Source: Sulfurospirillum barnesii SES-3
GTDB taxonomy: Bacteria; Campylobacterota; Campylobacteria; Campylobacterales; Sulfurospirillaceae
Direction of reading: 5' to 3'
NCBI RefSeq assembly: GCF_000265295.1
Contig: NC_018002.1
Location: 868,001 to 932,000 of the forward strand
Length of the DNA stretch: 64,000 nucleotides
In this document: piece by piece, positions 46,426-54,400 of the stretch
Position numbering within the stretch: the first letter of the stretch is position 1
How the letters are laid out: each line of letters starts with the position of its first letter
Made by a program: the position numbers and the translations under genes
Notes under the pieces: model-generated
Seen by the model: only the letters and a program-made list of their open reading frames with translations
Told to the model about the DNA's origin: nothing
The model's database searches: none

Positions 46426-48198
46426 ATGCACACACACTACACCTTTAAAACCCTCTTTCATGCCATAAAACAGTATCAAAAAGAGTTGATTCTTGCCAAT
46501 ATGATCGCACTCTTTGCTGTGATGATTCACACTCCTGTCCCTTTGCTTATGCCAATGCTTGTTGATGAAGTCTTGCTAAAGCAGAGCGGTTTTTTAACCA
46601 CACATATTGATGCACTTTTTGGACAAGCAAGCCCTGCTTATGTTTATATTATGATTGTATTGGTCATCGTCATTGCTTTAAGAGTTTGTTTCTTTTTACT
46701 CAATTATATGCAAACAAAACTTTTTACCATTGTTTCTAAAAACATTGCCTTTAAAATGCGTGAGCATGTTTTAGCACATCTAAGCAAGGTGGCTATGAAT
46801 CAGTTTGAGTTTTTTGGTTCGGGTAAAGTCGCTTCATTGATGGTGACGGATATTGAAACGATTGATAATTTTCTAGGCGTTTTTGTTAGCCGTTTAATTA
46901 TTTCCTTATTAAGTATCATAGGGGTTGGTGCGGTGCTTTTGATGATTCATTGGCAACTGGCACTTTTTATTTTAATTTTAAATCCTATCGTCATTCTTCT
47001 TACGACTAAAATGGCTAAAAAGGTAGCAAAGCTTAAAAAAGAGCAAAACAGTGCGTTTGAGCTTTTTCAAGAATCTCTCTTAGAAGCACTGGAGATGTTT
47101 GTTCAAATTCGAGCGACCAATAAAGAAAAACTCTTTTTTGATAGGGTACAAGAGAGTGCACGGCGTATTAAAGAGCGTTCCATTATTTTTGGCTATAAAA
47201 GCGATGGTGCAAACCGACTCTCTTTTTTGATTTTTCTCTCAGGTTTTGAGCTTTTTAGAGCGGCGAGTATTTTTGTGGTTGCCTACAGTGATTTGAGTAT
47301 TGGTTCGATGTTGGCAATTTTTGGCTACCTTTGGGTGATGATGCCCTCCATTCAAGATATTTTAAATATCCAATATTCGTATCATAATGCGCAAAAAGCA
47401 TTGGATAGAATTAACGAAATTTTATCATTAAAAGCAGAAGAAAAAGGGTTACATGTAAAGAACCCTTTTGCGCAAAATAAGACCAATGCTATTGAGCTAA
47501 AAGGCGTTAGTTTTAGCTATGATGATAGCAAGCAAATTTTAGAGGACATTAATATGTCAATCCCTCGGGGAGCTAAAATTGCCATTATTGGTGCAAGTGG
47601 CAGTGGAAAGACAACATTGGCGCATTTATTGGTAGGGCTTTATCCTCTTACTCAGGGTGATATTTTAATTGATGGGATTTCAACACAAGAGATTGGTTTG
47701 GATGTGGTGCGAGACCATGTTTTTCTGGTTTTGCAAAATCCTCAACTTTTTAATGCCTCGTTAGCCCAGAATTTGATGATTGATGAAAAAACGGATAAGG
47801 CGTTGGTTCAAAAAGCCTTGCACATTGCCCAGTTAGAGAGCTTTATTGAAGAGCTTCCTTTCGGACTAGATACACAGATTGGGAAGCATGGTCTTAAACT
47901 CTCAGGAGGGCAAAGGCAACGCTTAAGTATCGCACGGATGGTATTGCAAAATCCTAATATTGTGGTTTTAGATGAATCAACATCCGCTTTAGATGTTCAC
48001 ACAGAGGCAAAGCTTTTTGGTGCCCTTGAAGCGTATTTGGAAAGTAAAACGACCATTATTATTGCCCACAGGTTAAGTACCATTAAAAAGGCGGATTATA
48101 TTTATGTGCTGGATAAAGGTAAAATTTTAGAATCAGGAACACACGAGCAGTTAATGCGTGAAGAAGGCGCATTTTTTAACTATAAACGTTTATCGTAA
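46426..48198 (+). CDS. ABC exporter, MsbA-like half-transporter
   Basis: Protein of 590 residues: six membrane helices (about 20-320) fused to an ATPase with Walker A GASGSGKTT near residue 393, signature LSGGQRQR, Walker B NIVVLDEST and the H-loop IIAHRLS. Substrate could be lipid A, drugs or peptides; undecidable by sequence alone. One palindrome copy (47449) encodes LHVK at the domain linker. Confidence 0.9.
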   Translation: MHTHYTFKTLFHAIKQYQKELILANMIALFAVMIHTPVPLLMPMLVDEVLLKQSGFLTTHIDALFGQASPAYVYIMIVLVIVIALRVCFFLLNYMQTKLFTIVSKNIAFKMREHVLAHLSKVAMNQFEFFGSGKVASLMVTDIETIDNFLGVFVSRLIISLLSIIGVGAVLLMIHWQLALFILILNPIVILLTTKMAKKVAKLKKEQNSAFELFQESLLEALEMFVQIRATNKEKLFFDRVQESARRIKERSIIFGYKSDGANRLSFLIFLSGFELFRAASIFVVAYSDLSIGSMLAIFGYLWVMMPSIQDILNIQYSYHNAQKALDRINEILSLKAEEKGLHVKNPFAQNKTNAIELKGVSFSYDDSKQILEDINMSIPRGAKIAIIGASGSGKTTLAHLLVGLYPLTQGDILIDGISTQEIGLDVVRDHVFLVLQNPQLFNASLAQNLMIDEKTDKALVQKALHIAQLESFIEELPFGLDTQIGKHGLKLSGGQRQRLSIARMVLQNPNIVVLDESTSALDVHTEAKLFGALEAYLESKTTIIIAHRLSTIKKADYIYVLDKGKILESGTHEQLMREEGAFFNYKRLS

Positions 48199-48213
48199 AG
48201 AAGGAGAAAGAAA

Positions 48214-48879
48214 ATGAAAAAAATAGGAATGAGTTTTTTATTAAGTATGATGATGCTGTCAGGCCTTTATGGTTCAGCAGAAGAGCAATTATTGGATGCC
48301 TCCAATGTGCTTAAAAATATGATACGTGACTCTAAAGTCAACATCCCACCACGGGTGCTCTCCAGTACACAAGCGATTGCCATCTTTCCTGCTACGATAG
48401 AGATTAGTTTCTTTCTAGGGGGAAAAACAGGCAACGGGGTTATGGTGGTGCGTCAAAGTGATGGTTCATGGAGCCATCCATTTTTTGTAAAATTAGGGGG
48501 TGCAGGGCTTGGATTTCAAATTGGGGTAGAGAAAAAAGATATTTTGATGCTCTTTAAAAGCCGTGACATCGTCCAAAAACTTGCCAACAATAAAATGACA
48601 CTAGGGGTCGATGCTTCTGTAGCAGCTGGACCTGCGGGGGATAGTATTGGAAGAGGAAGCGAAGTTGATTTTTCTTCAGAAGTGTATACGTACACCAAAA
48701 CACAAGGGGCGTTTGTGGGTGTTTCGTTTGATGGTTCCGTGATGAATCATGATTACGATAAAAACATCGAACTGTATGGCAATAATGTGATGCCAGAGCA
48801 GATTGTACAATCAGATGGCTTGCTTTCATCGTATGCGATAGAAGAGTTTCTAAAAAGTATCCAGCAGTTGACTCATTAA
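48214..48879 (+). CDS. SYLF-domain lipid-binding protein
   Basis: Secreted protein of 221 residues with signal peptide (about 1-21) and a SYLF/Ysc84 domain: LSSTQAIAIFPATIEISFFLGGKTGNGVMVVRQSDGSWSHPFFVKLGGAGLGFQIGVEKKD, then DASVAAGPAGDS. The family binds phosphoinositides in eukaryotes; bacterial members are envelope proteins of unclear function. Lies 15 bases after the ABC gene. Confidence 0.9.
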   Translation: MKKIGMSFLLSMMMLSGLYGSAEEQLLDASNVLKNMIRDSKVNIPPRVLSSTQAIAIFPATIEISFFLGGKTGNGVMVVRQSDGSWSHPFFVKLGGAGLGFQIGVEKKDILMLFKSRDIVQKLANNKMTLGVDASVAAGPAGDSIGRGSEVDFSSEVYTYTKTQGAFVGVSFDGSVMNHDYDKNIELYGNNVMPEQIVQSDGLLSSYAIEEFLKSIQQLTH

Positions 48880-48887
48880 GGATTGTT

Positions 48888-49451
48888 GTGGAAGATATTT
48901 TTAACGCATTAATCACCTATGGATATATTATTTTATTTTTCTACTCGTTTGGGGGTGGCATGGTTGCTATTATTGCAGCGGGTGTCCTCTCTTACGCAGG
49001 AAAAATGGATTTGAGTACCTCTATTGTCGTTGCAGGTACTGCTAATGTCATTGGAAGTGCCTTTTTATTTTACATGGGGCGCTACAATAAAAAAGCATTT
49101 ATGCCCTACATCAAAGCGCACCGCAGAAAATTAGCGCTGAGCCATCTTTTAATGAAAAAGTATGGTGATAAAATTATTTTTTTCCAAAAGTTTATTTATG
49201 GGCTTAAAACACTGGTGCCTCTTACGATTGGATTAACCAAATATTCACAAGTGAAATTTCATACGCTCAACACCATTTCAGCTTTTTTATGGGCATTTAT
49301 TTTAGGATTAGGTAGTTATTTAGCAGGTGAGCTTTTAATGCGCATTGCCGCATATTTTTCGGACAATACGTTTATGGCACCCCTCATTCTTCTCTCAATT
49401 CTTGGACTGATTTGGTTTTACTTTCAAAAGGCGACACAAAAGAAGCGCTAA
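48888..49451 (+). CDS. DedA-family membrane protein
   Basis: Protein of 187 residues with the DedA signature: helix YIILFFYSFGGGMVAIIAAGVLSYAG, FYMGRYNKKAFMPYIK, KYGDKIIFFQKFIYGLKTLVPLTIGLTKYS and a C-terminal helix pair. Several DedA proteins are undecaprenyl-phosphate or phospholipid flippases. The start is GTG at 48888 with AAGGA (48877-48881) well spaced. A hairpin terminator spans its stop codon. Confidence 0.88.
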   Translation: MEDIFNALITYGYIILFFYSFGGGMVAIIAAGVLSYAGKMDLSTSIVVAGTANVIGSAFLFYMGRYNKKAFMPYIKAHRRKLALSHLLMKKYGDKIIFFQKFIYGLKTLVPLTIGLTKYSQVKFHTLNTISAFLWAFILGLGSYLAGELLMRIAAYFSDNTFMAPLILLSILGLIWFYFQKATQKKR

Positions 49452-49462
49452 AGCGCTTCTTT
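49439..49462 (+). terminator. Terminator of the DedA gene
   Basis: Perfect 10-bp stem AAAGAAGCGC (49439-49448) and GCGCTTCTTT (49453-49462) with a TAAA loop that includes the stop codon. Bidirectional; also lies after the 34-codon ORF on the other strand. Confidence 0.75.
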
Positions 49463-49474
49463 GCTCGTATAAAC

Positions 49475-49579
49475 TTAGAAAATTTTATTGCTTATGATGA
49501 GCATTTTTTGCTCAAAACGACTCATGAATTCATCGTAGGCTTTTTTCGTTTCACTTAGGGTACAAATTAAACTTTTCAT
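49475..49579 (-). CDS. Small 34-residue ORF, divergent to the regulator
   Basis: Short frame encoding 34 residues, starting MKSLICTLSETKKAYDE and ending IISNKIF. Support: GAGGTG 6 bases before the ATG, a candidate -10 (TACAAT, leftward at 49612-49607), and a terminator hairpin beyond its stop. I recognise no family. The predicted peptide is amphipathic and near neutral. Its placement divergent to a CI/LexA-type repressor resembles phage-like control regions, where such small proteins are common. Coding status is plausible, not proven. Confidence 0.5.
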   Translation of the reverse strand: MKSLICTLSETKKAYDEFMSRFEQKMLIISNKIF

Positions 49580-49606
49580 GGCGCACCTCTGTTTTAAATT
49601 TTCCAT

Positions 49607-49612
49607 ATTGTA
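49607..49612 (-). promoter_or_regulatory. Candidate -10 box of the small ORF
   Basis: TACAAT on the minus strand, 27 bases upstream of the ATG. Confidence 0.4.
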
Positions 49613-49631
49613 ATAAAAAAATTATTTATGC

Positions 49632-49658
49632 TATAATTTTATTTCAAAATGAAATATT
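49632..49658 (+). promoter_or_regulatory. Promoter and presumed operator of the S24 regulator
   Basis: TATAAT at 49632-49637. Immediately downstream lies the inverted repeat ATTTCA / TGAAAT (49641-49646 and 49650-49655, spacer AAA), overlapping the expected transcription start. The 15-mer TCAAAATGAAATATT (49644-49658) recurs exactly upstream of cas6 (57268-57282). Location suggests autoregulation. Confidence 0.6.
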
Positions 49659-49668
49659 AGGAGAAAAA

Positions 49669-50328
49669 ATGCCAGATATTTTAAGTGTCTTCCATAAAAT
49701 TAAAGATATTCTCTCCGAAGAGCTGGGCGAGCGAAAAGTGTTTGATAAAGATGTTGCTGAAGCCTTAGGCATCAATCAACTCACTTTGGCCACCATGAAA
49801 AATCGTGCAAAACTTCCTTATAAAGAGATTTTAGAGTTTTGTGCGAAACGTAAAATTTCGATTAATTGGCTTTTATTTGACCAATTTGTTGAGAGCCTAC
49901 AAGCCCAGACCGATAAATTTGCAAGGGTGCATTATTTTAAAGACATTTACGCCTCAGCAGGTGGTGGTGCTTTGAATGAGGAAGAAGAAGGTGAAATGAT
50001 GTACTTGGATGAAGAAATTGTTCAAAAACTAGGTGGGCTTGGGATGATTAAGCATATTCAAGCGATTAATGTTTTAGGCGATTCCATGGAACCAACCCTT
50101 TTTAGCGGTGATGTTGTTTTTATTCACAAAGAGTATACCAATGCTCGAAAAGCAGGCATTTATGTGGTTTCAACCCCTGCGGGGCTTTTTATTAAACGTT
50201 TGCACGTGCATGCCAATGGTACGGTTGCTTTGGTTTCAGACAACGAAGCGTATACCCCTGAAGTGATGCAAGCAGATGATGTGAAAGTCTTAGGAAAAGT
50301 GGTTGGTAAACTCTCTACCAATGTGTAG
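49669..50328 (+). CDS. LexA/CI-type transcriptional regulator with S24 peptidase domain
   Basis: Protein of 219 residues. N-terminal helix-turn-helix of the phage CI kind (about 20-65, KDVAEALGINQLTLATMKNRAKLPYKEILEFC), a linker with Ala97-Gly98 (a possible self-cleavage site), and a C-terminal S24 domain with the Ser-Lys dyad: Ser139 in GDSMEPT and Lys176 in FIKRL. The 37-residue spacing equals that of E. coli LexA (Ser119, Lys156). It is likely inactivated through RecA-stimulated self-cleavage during DNA damage. An operator candidate overlaps its promoter and is shared with cas6. No classical prophage genes are near. Confidence 0.88.
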   Translation: MPDILSVFHKIKDILSEELGERKVFDKDVAEALGINQLTLATMKNRAKLPYKEILEFCAKRKISINWLLFDQFVESLQAQTDKFARVHYFKDIYASAGGGALNEEEEGEMMYLDEEIVQKLGGLGMIKHIQAINVLGDSMEPTLFSGDVVFIHKEYTNARKAGIYVVSTPAGLFIKRLHVHANGTVALVSDNEAYTPEVMQADDVKVLGKVVGKLSTNV

Positions 50329-50364
50329 CGTCTGCAAAACGCTACACGCATTTAGAGCTTAAAA

Positions 50365-51273
50365 CTATTTTTGGCGAGACCAATACCCCGCAAGCAGAGC
50401 CCCTGAAATATTGTGCCAAACACTAAAAATTGCACCAGGTAACGCACTAAGAGGGGTAAAATATTTCATAGCAAGAGCAACCGCAAGTCCTGAATTTTGC
50501 ATCCCCACTTCAATGGCAATGGTTTTACAAATTTTATGCTCAAATCCCATAAAGCGTGCTATCCAATAGCCACTAAAGAGTCCTGTAAGGTTATGTAACA
50601 TAATTCCCACAATGACCATGAGCCCAATACTAGCAATTCTTCCTTGATTAAGTGCAACGACAATGGCGATAATCAAGACAATGGCTAGCATTGAAAGTGT
50701 CGCCAAATAGGGCTCATAGCGTTTAATGAAGCGATGAAGAAAATAGTTTACAATCACTCCTACAAACACAGGTGCTAAAACCAGTTGCAAAATGCTAATG
50801 AGCATATCGCTTGCTGGGACAGGAACCGTCTGCCCCACATACAAAAGGCTTAAAAAAGGTGTTGCCACAATAGAAAGCAAGGTTGATGTGATGGTCATCG
50901 TAATGGAAAGGGCTACATCACCTTTGGCTAAATAGGTAATGACATTGGACGCCGTACCACCTGATACCGCTCCTACGAGTACCATTCCAATGAGTAGCTC
51001 TGTTGAAAACCCTAAGGCTTTGGAAAGCAAGAGAGCTGCAAGAGGCATGATGGTAAATTGCAAGAGTATGGTTAAAATAATCGGTTTTGGTTTTTTCAAA
51101 ACACGTGCAAAATCTTCTAAACGTAAGGTGACACCCATAAAAAACATAATGGCGACCAACAAGGGGGTGATATAGGCCTTGTACGGCACAATGTGCTCAG
51201 GTACACTGTACGCCAGAATGGAAAAAAGCAGTGCCCATAAGGGGAAAAGGGTGTTAATGCGTGCAATCATCAT
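50365..51273 (-). CDS. Bile acid:sodium symporter (BASS) family transporter
   Basis: Protein of 302 residues with nine or ten membrane helices; YITPLLVAIMFFMGVTLRLEDF, VGAVSGGTASNVITYLAKGDVALSITMT and EVGMQNSGLAVALAMKYF match the BASS family, Na+-coupled carriers of organic anions. The substrate in bacteria is usually unknown (pantoate or similar acids have been proposed). I start at 51273, the first of two ATG codons after AAAGGA; the frame runs further upstream to 51498 but that part is basic, includes the palindromes and is not family-like. Confidence 0.88.
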   Translation of the reverse strand: MMIARINTLFPLWALLFSILAYSVPEHIVPYKAYITPLLVAIMFFMGVTLRLEDFARVLKKPKPIILTILLQFTIMPLAALLLSKALGFSTELLIGMVLVGAVSGGTASNVITYLAKGDVALSITMTITSTLLSIVATPFLSLLYVGQTVPVPASDMLISILQLVLAPVFVGVIVNYFLHRFIKRYEPYLATLSMLAIVLIIAIVVALNQGRIASIGLMVIVGIMLHNLTGLFSGYWIARFMGFEHKICKTIAIEVGMQNSGLAVALAMKYFTPLSALPGAIFSVWHNISGALLAGYWSRQK

Positions 51274-51339
51274 AAAAATCCTTTGTGAAAGTAACGTGAA
51301 ACAAAAGAGGAAATTATAGCAGAAGTGGGTAAAAGAGGG

Positions 51340-51372
51340 TTTACATGTAAAGCATGGAAGCTTTACATGTAA
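51340..51372. repeat. Pair of palindromes upstream of the BASS gene
   Basis: TTTACATGTAAA at 51340-51351 and TTTACATGTAA at 51362-51372, 10 bases apart, in the 106-base gap between the cyclophilin stop and the BASS start. The pair can fold as one long hairpin and may terminate the cyclophilin transcript. Confidence 0.8.
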
Positions 51373-51379
51373 GGCACGA

Positions 51380-51874
51380 TTAGAGTGTGTCTTTGATTTC
51401 GATGGTGAGCATTTTATCGTCTTGAGTGATGCTGTCAAGCACTTTAAAGCTCTCTTTATCCTCTTTATCAATTGCACCAAAAACGGTGTGAACGCCATCT
51501 AAGTGAGGGCAGTCTACAAAGCAGATAAAAAATTGGCTTCCACCTGTGTTGGGACCTGCGTGTGCCATCGAGAGACTTCCTCGTTTGTGTTTACTTTTTT
51601 GACCACGGCATTCGCACGCAATATTCCAGCCAGGACCTCCTGTACCTCTACCGCTTGGACATCCGCCTTGTGCCATAAAATTTTTAATCACACGGTGGAA
51701 AATAAGCCCATCGTAGAATTTATCGTTGGCAAGGGTCGCAAAGTTTGCTACAGCAATGGGTGTCTCTTCAGGGTTTAGTTTAATGACAATATCGCCTTTT
51801 TCGGTTTTAATGATGGCATATTGAAACGCTAAGAGTTGCTCTTTGGTGTAGTCGTATGTTTTGAGTTTACTCAT
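51380..51874 (-). CDS. Cyclophilin-type peptidyl-prolyl isomerase
   Basis: Protein of 164 residues catalysing Pro cis-trans isomerisation. Motifs: [31 protein letters not shown] with the catalytic Arg, [21 protein letters not shown], and [11 protein letters not shown]. No signal peptide, so cytosolic. The start at 51874 follows AAAGG and fits the family; the frame extends to 51919 in a hydrophobic stretch I think is untranslated. Confidence 0.93.
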   Translation of the reverse strand: MSKLKTYDYTKEQLLAFQYAIIKTEKGDIVIKLNPEETPIAVANFATLANDKFYDGLIFHRVIKNFMAQGGCPSGRGTGGPGWNIACECRGQKSKHKRGSLSMAHAGPNTGGSQFFICFVDCPHLDGVHTVFGAIDKEDKESFKVLDSITQDDKMLTIEIKDTL

Positions 51875-51973
51875 GAATGAAACCTTTAAAATGTTAAATA
51901 AAAACGCCATTATAACCATCTATTCCTATAAGCGGGATTAACCTTTTTGTGTAGTATTTGTCAAGGAATTTGC

Positions 51974-51979
51974 TATACT
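51974..51979 (+). promoter_or_regulatory. Probable -10 box of the response regulator
   Basis: TATACT 27 bases upstream of the ATG at 52007; AAGGA is the ribosome binding site. Confidence 0.5.
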
Positions 51980-52006
51980 TTTTGAAGATAAAAATAAGGA
52001 TGAGAG

Positions 52007-52702
52007 ATGCATCAGCCTTTAAGTTTATTGCTCATTGAAGATGACAGTGCTTTGCGCACAGAATTAGAGGCATTTTTGAGTGATTTTTTCGATGAAATTA
52101 TCTCGTGTGACTCTGCAGAAAATGCTTATACGTATTATGAAAAAAAGCGTTTTGATGTTGTGGTCAGCGATATTGAATTGCCTGCACAAAACGGTTTAGC
52201 ATTTATTGAAAAAATCAAGAAAAAAAATCCTTCTCAAATGGTGCTTGTCATCTCTGCGTATAAAGAGGTGGACTATTTTCTAAAAAGCATTGAGCTTGGT
52301 ATTTTTAGTTTTTTAACCAAACCCTTTGATAGCCAACATCTTATCAATACTTTTTTTAAAGTCACCGCACTTTTACGTAAAGAACACAATCATGATTGCT
52401 CTCATCATCGGCTTGTTTTAAGCGAGGGTGTTGTCTTTGATAGGCAAGAACATACGTTACATGTAAAGGGTGTTTTGCAAGAGTTAACCGCAAAAGAAGA
52501 GCTTTTACTCTCTCTCTTAGCCAAACATGTCAATCAATTTGTCCGCAATGAACATTTGTGTCACGCAGTCTGGAAGAGCGAGGAGGTCAATAGCTCAACA
52601 CTGCGAGCTTTGGTGAAGCGTTTACGAGATAAATTGGGGTATGATGAGAGCATTATCAATTTAAAAAACAGGGGCTATAAATTACGAATGAATCATCTTT
52701 AA
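52007..52702 (+). CDS. OmpR-family response regulator, convergent to the FIST operon
   Basis: Protein of 231 residues: receiver (about 5-120) with LLIEDD, phospho-acceptor Asp in VVVSDIELPAQNG near residue 57, and a lysine in FLTKPFD; then a winged-helix effector (about 140-231) ending VKRLRDKLGYDESIINLKNRGYKL. No kinase lies in its operon; the soluble kinase on the opposite strand is a possible partner. Its last 21 bases overlap the REC-GGDEF-EAL gene on the other strand, a convergent overlap of coding ends. A palindrome copy (52457) encodes LHVK. Confidence 0.9.
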   Translation: MHQPLSLLLIEDDSALRTELEAFLSDFFDEIISCDSAENAYTYYEKKRFDVVVSDIELPAQNGLAFIEKIKKKNPSQMVLVISAYKEVDYFLKSIELGIFSFLTKPFDSQHLINTFFKVTALLRKEHNHDCSHHRLVLSEGVVFDRQEHTLHVKGVLQELTAKEELLLSLLAKHVNQFVRNEHLCHAVWKSEEVNSSTLRALVKRLRDKLGYDESIINLKNRGYKLRMNHL

Positions 52703-54400
52703 GAGATGATTTTCAGGAATTCCAAGAAAGTAGCCTTGCGCATAATCAATGCCTAGTTTTTGAACCATTTTAAGCTCCTCATCACTTGATACATACTCCG
52801 CAACAACCTTGATGTTCATTTTATGCGCCATTTCGGTAATGGACTCAACAATGCTTTGGCTTTTAAAATTATTTGCAATGCCTTTAATAAATTGCCCATC
52901 AATTTTCAAAAGGTCAATACCTAAGGCTTGTAGGCGGTTGAGATTTGATCGATCACTCCCAAAATCATCAAGCGCTAAATGGTACCCCATCTCTTTGATG
53001 CGCTTTAGGTTTGCAAGCGTATGGGTATCGGTATCGCTTAAAATAATATTTTCCAAAATTTCAAACGTCACACACGCAGGGTCAATACTAAAATAATGTT
53101 GTTTTGCCAATACAAAATCAAGAAACGAATCTGAAAGCAGGTCTTCACTGGTAAGGTTGATAGAAAAATGAATCTTTGTTCCTGAGAATGTTTTAAAGAC
53201 TTTATGGATCATCATACGGGTGATACTGCTCATCAGTCCACTACGACGTGCGGCTTCTAAAAAATAAGCAGGGGGAATAATGTCATCTTTATCTTCAATG
53301 CGTGCGAGGCATTCGTACTTTTCAATGGTGAGGGTTTTGGTATCCACAATGGGTTGAAAATATGGAATTAAACGGTCTGCTTCAAGCGCACTGCGTAATT
53401 TTTGAATCCACAGCGTGTCTGATTGTGATTTTTGAATGGATGTATTTTCCGTGTTGTAAATGCTGATTTGATTGGGGAGCCCTTTTAAACGAGCTTCTCT
53501 TAATGCTGTTCTTGCGTTAGAAAGCAGTACAGATGCATGCGTAGATGTGGCAATGCCACATGAGAGGGTGAGGTAAGTAGGGCTTTCATCATCATTCTCA
53601 CACACAGGTGTTTCTCTGAAAAAGGCTTGTACTTGAATGGCAAATGCGTTGGGGTCGTTCAGGCTTGGATTGAAGACGATGACAAATTCATCGGAGTTGT
53701 AACGGTAAAGGTGTGCTTCTTCGGAGAGGTTATAGCTTAGATATTCAGCCACTTTTTTGAGCACTTCATCGGCAAAGGCACTGCCATACATTTGGTTTAT
53801 CAAACTAAAATCATCGATATTATAAAGCATAAGTGTCAGCGGGTGTTGGGACTCATACTGCTCTAAAAAATCGTACAAGACTGAGGCATTATGCAGCTGG
53901 GTTAAGGGGTCAATCGTTAGAAAATCTTGCATAATTTTGTGTTGTTTAAAGAGCTTTTGATTAAGCTGTGTTTGACACAAGGACTCATTTTTACGCTCTT
54001 CTACGAGGGTACTTGCCGTAAAAAGTGTTTCAATGAGTTGGTCAAAATCAATGGGTTTTAAAATGTAACCATTCACATTATTGCGAATACTCTCTAAAAA
54101 ATACTCGGTTTCATTATGGGCTGAGACAATAATAATCACTTGCTTTGAATTGAGAAGTTTAATTTGCTTGATCAGCTCAATGCCGTTCATATGGGGCATA
54201 TTAAGATCTGTGATGACTATATCGTAAGCCATTGGGGATGCTTTGTATTTTTCCAGAGCATCAATGCCATTATTTGCCTCATCAATATGGTCAAAAAGAT
54301 CGTTTAAAAGGGCAACGGTGTTTTCCCGCAACACAAGGTCATCTTCAACATACAAAACGTGTAAAGATGCGGTACGTTGAATGAGCTCATTGAGATTCAT
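52682..54400 (-). CDS. Response regulator with degenerate GGDEF and intact EAL domain
   Basis: Protein of 572 residues: receiver (about 10-130, Asp near residue 61 in DIVITDLNMPHMNG), a GGDEF-fold domain (about 160-310) whose signature is NSDEF instead of GGDEF, and an EAL domain (about 330-565) that keeps the key residues: Glu in YECLARIE, Asn in SINLTSEDL, Glu in VTFEILEN, DDFGSDRSN, Lys in LLKIDGQF and Gln in YAQGYFLGIP. Prediction: a phosphorylation-controlled cyclic-di-GMP phosphodiesterase, cyclase part regulatory. Overlaps the kinase gene by 4 bases; last of a three-gene operon. Confidence 0.92.
   Translation of the reverse strand: MNLNELIQRTASLHVLYVEDDLVLRENTVALLNDLFDHIDEANNGIDALEKYKASPMAYDIVITDLNMPHMNGIELIKQIKLLNSKQVIIIVSAHNETEYFLESIRNNVNGYILKPIDFDQLIETLFTASTLVEERKNESLCQTQLNQKLFKQHKIMQDFLTIDPLTQLHNASVLYDFLEQYESQHPLTLMLYNIDDFSLINQMYGSAFADEVLKKVAEYLSYNLSEEAHLYRYNSDEFVIVFNPSLNDPNAFAIQVQAFFRETPVCENDDESPTYLTLSCGIATSTHASVLLSNARTALREARLKGLPNQISIYNTENTSIQKSQSDTLWIQKLRSALEADRLIPYFQPIVDTKTLTIEKYECLARIEDKDDIIPPAYFLEAARRSGLMSSITRMMIHKVFKTFSGTKIHFSINLTSEDLLSDSFLDFVLAKQHYFSIDPACVTFEILENIILSDTDTHTLANLKRIKEMGYHLALDDFGSDRSNLNRLQALGIDLLKIDGQFIKGIANNFKSQSIVESITEMAHKMNIKVVAEYVSSDEELKMVQKLGIDYAQGYFLGIPENHLLKMIHS

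Noticed and set aside
51274-51498. N-terminal extension of the BASS transporter
   Set aside because: The extension spans the palindrome pair and a basic, low-quality stretch; the AAAGGA-preceded ATG at 51273 fits the family start.
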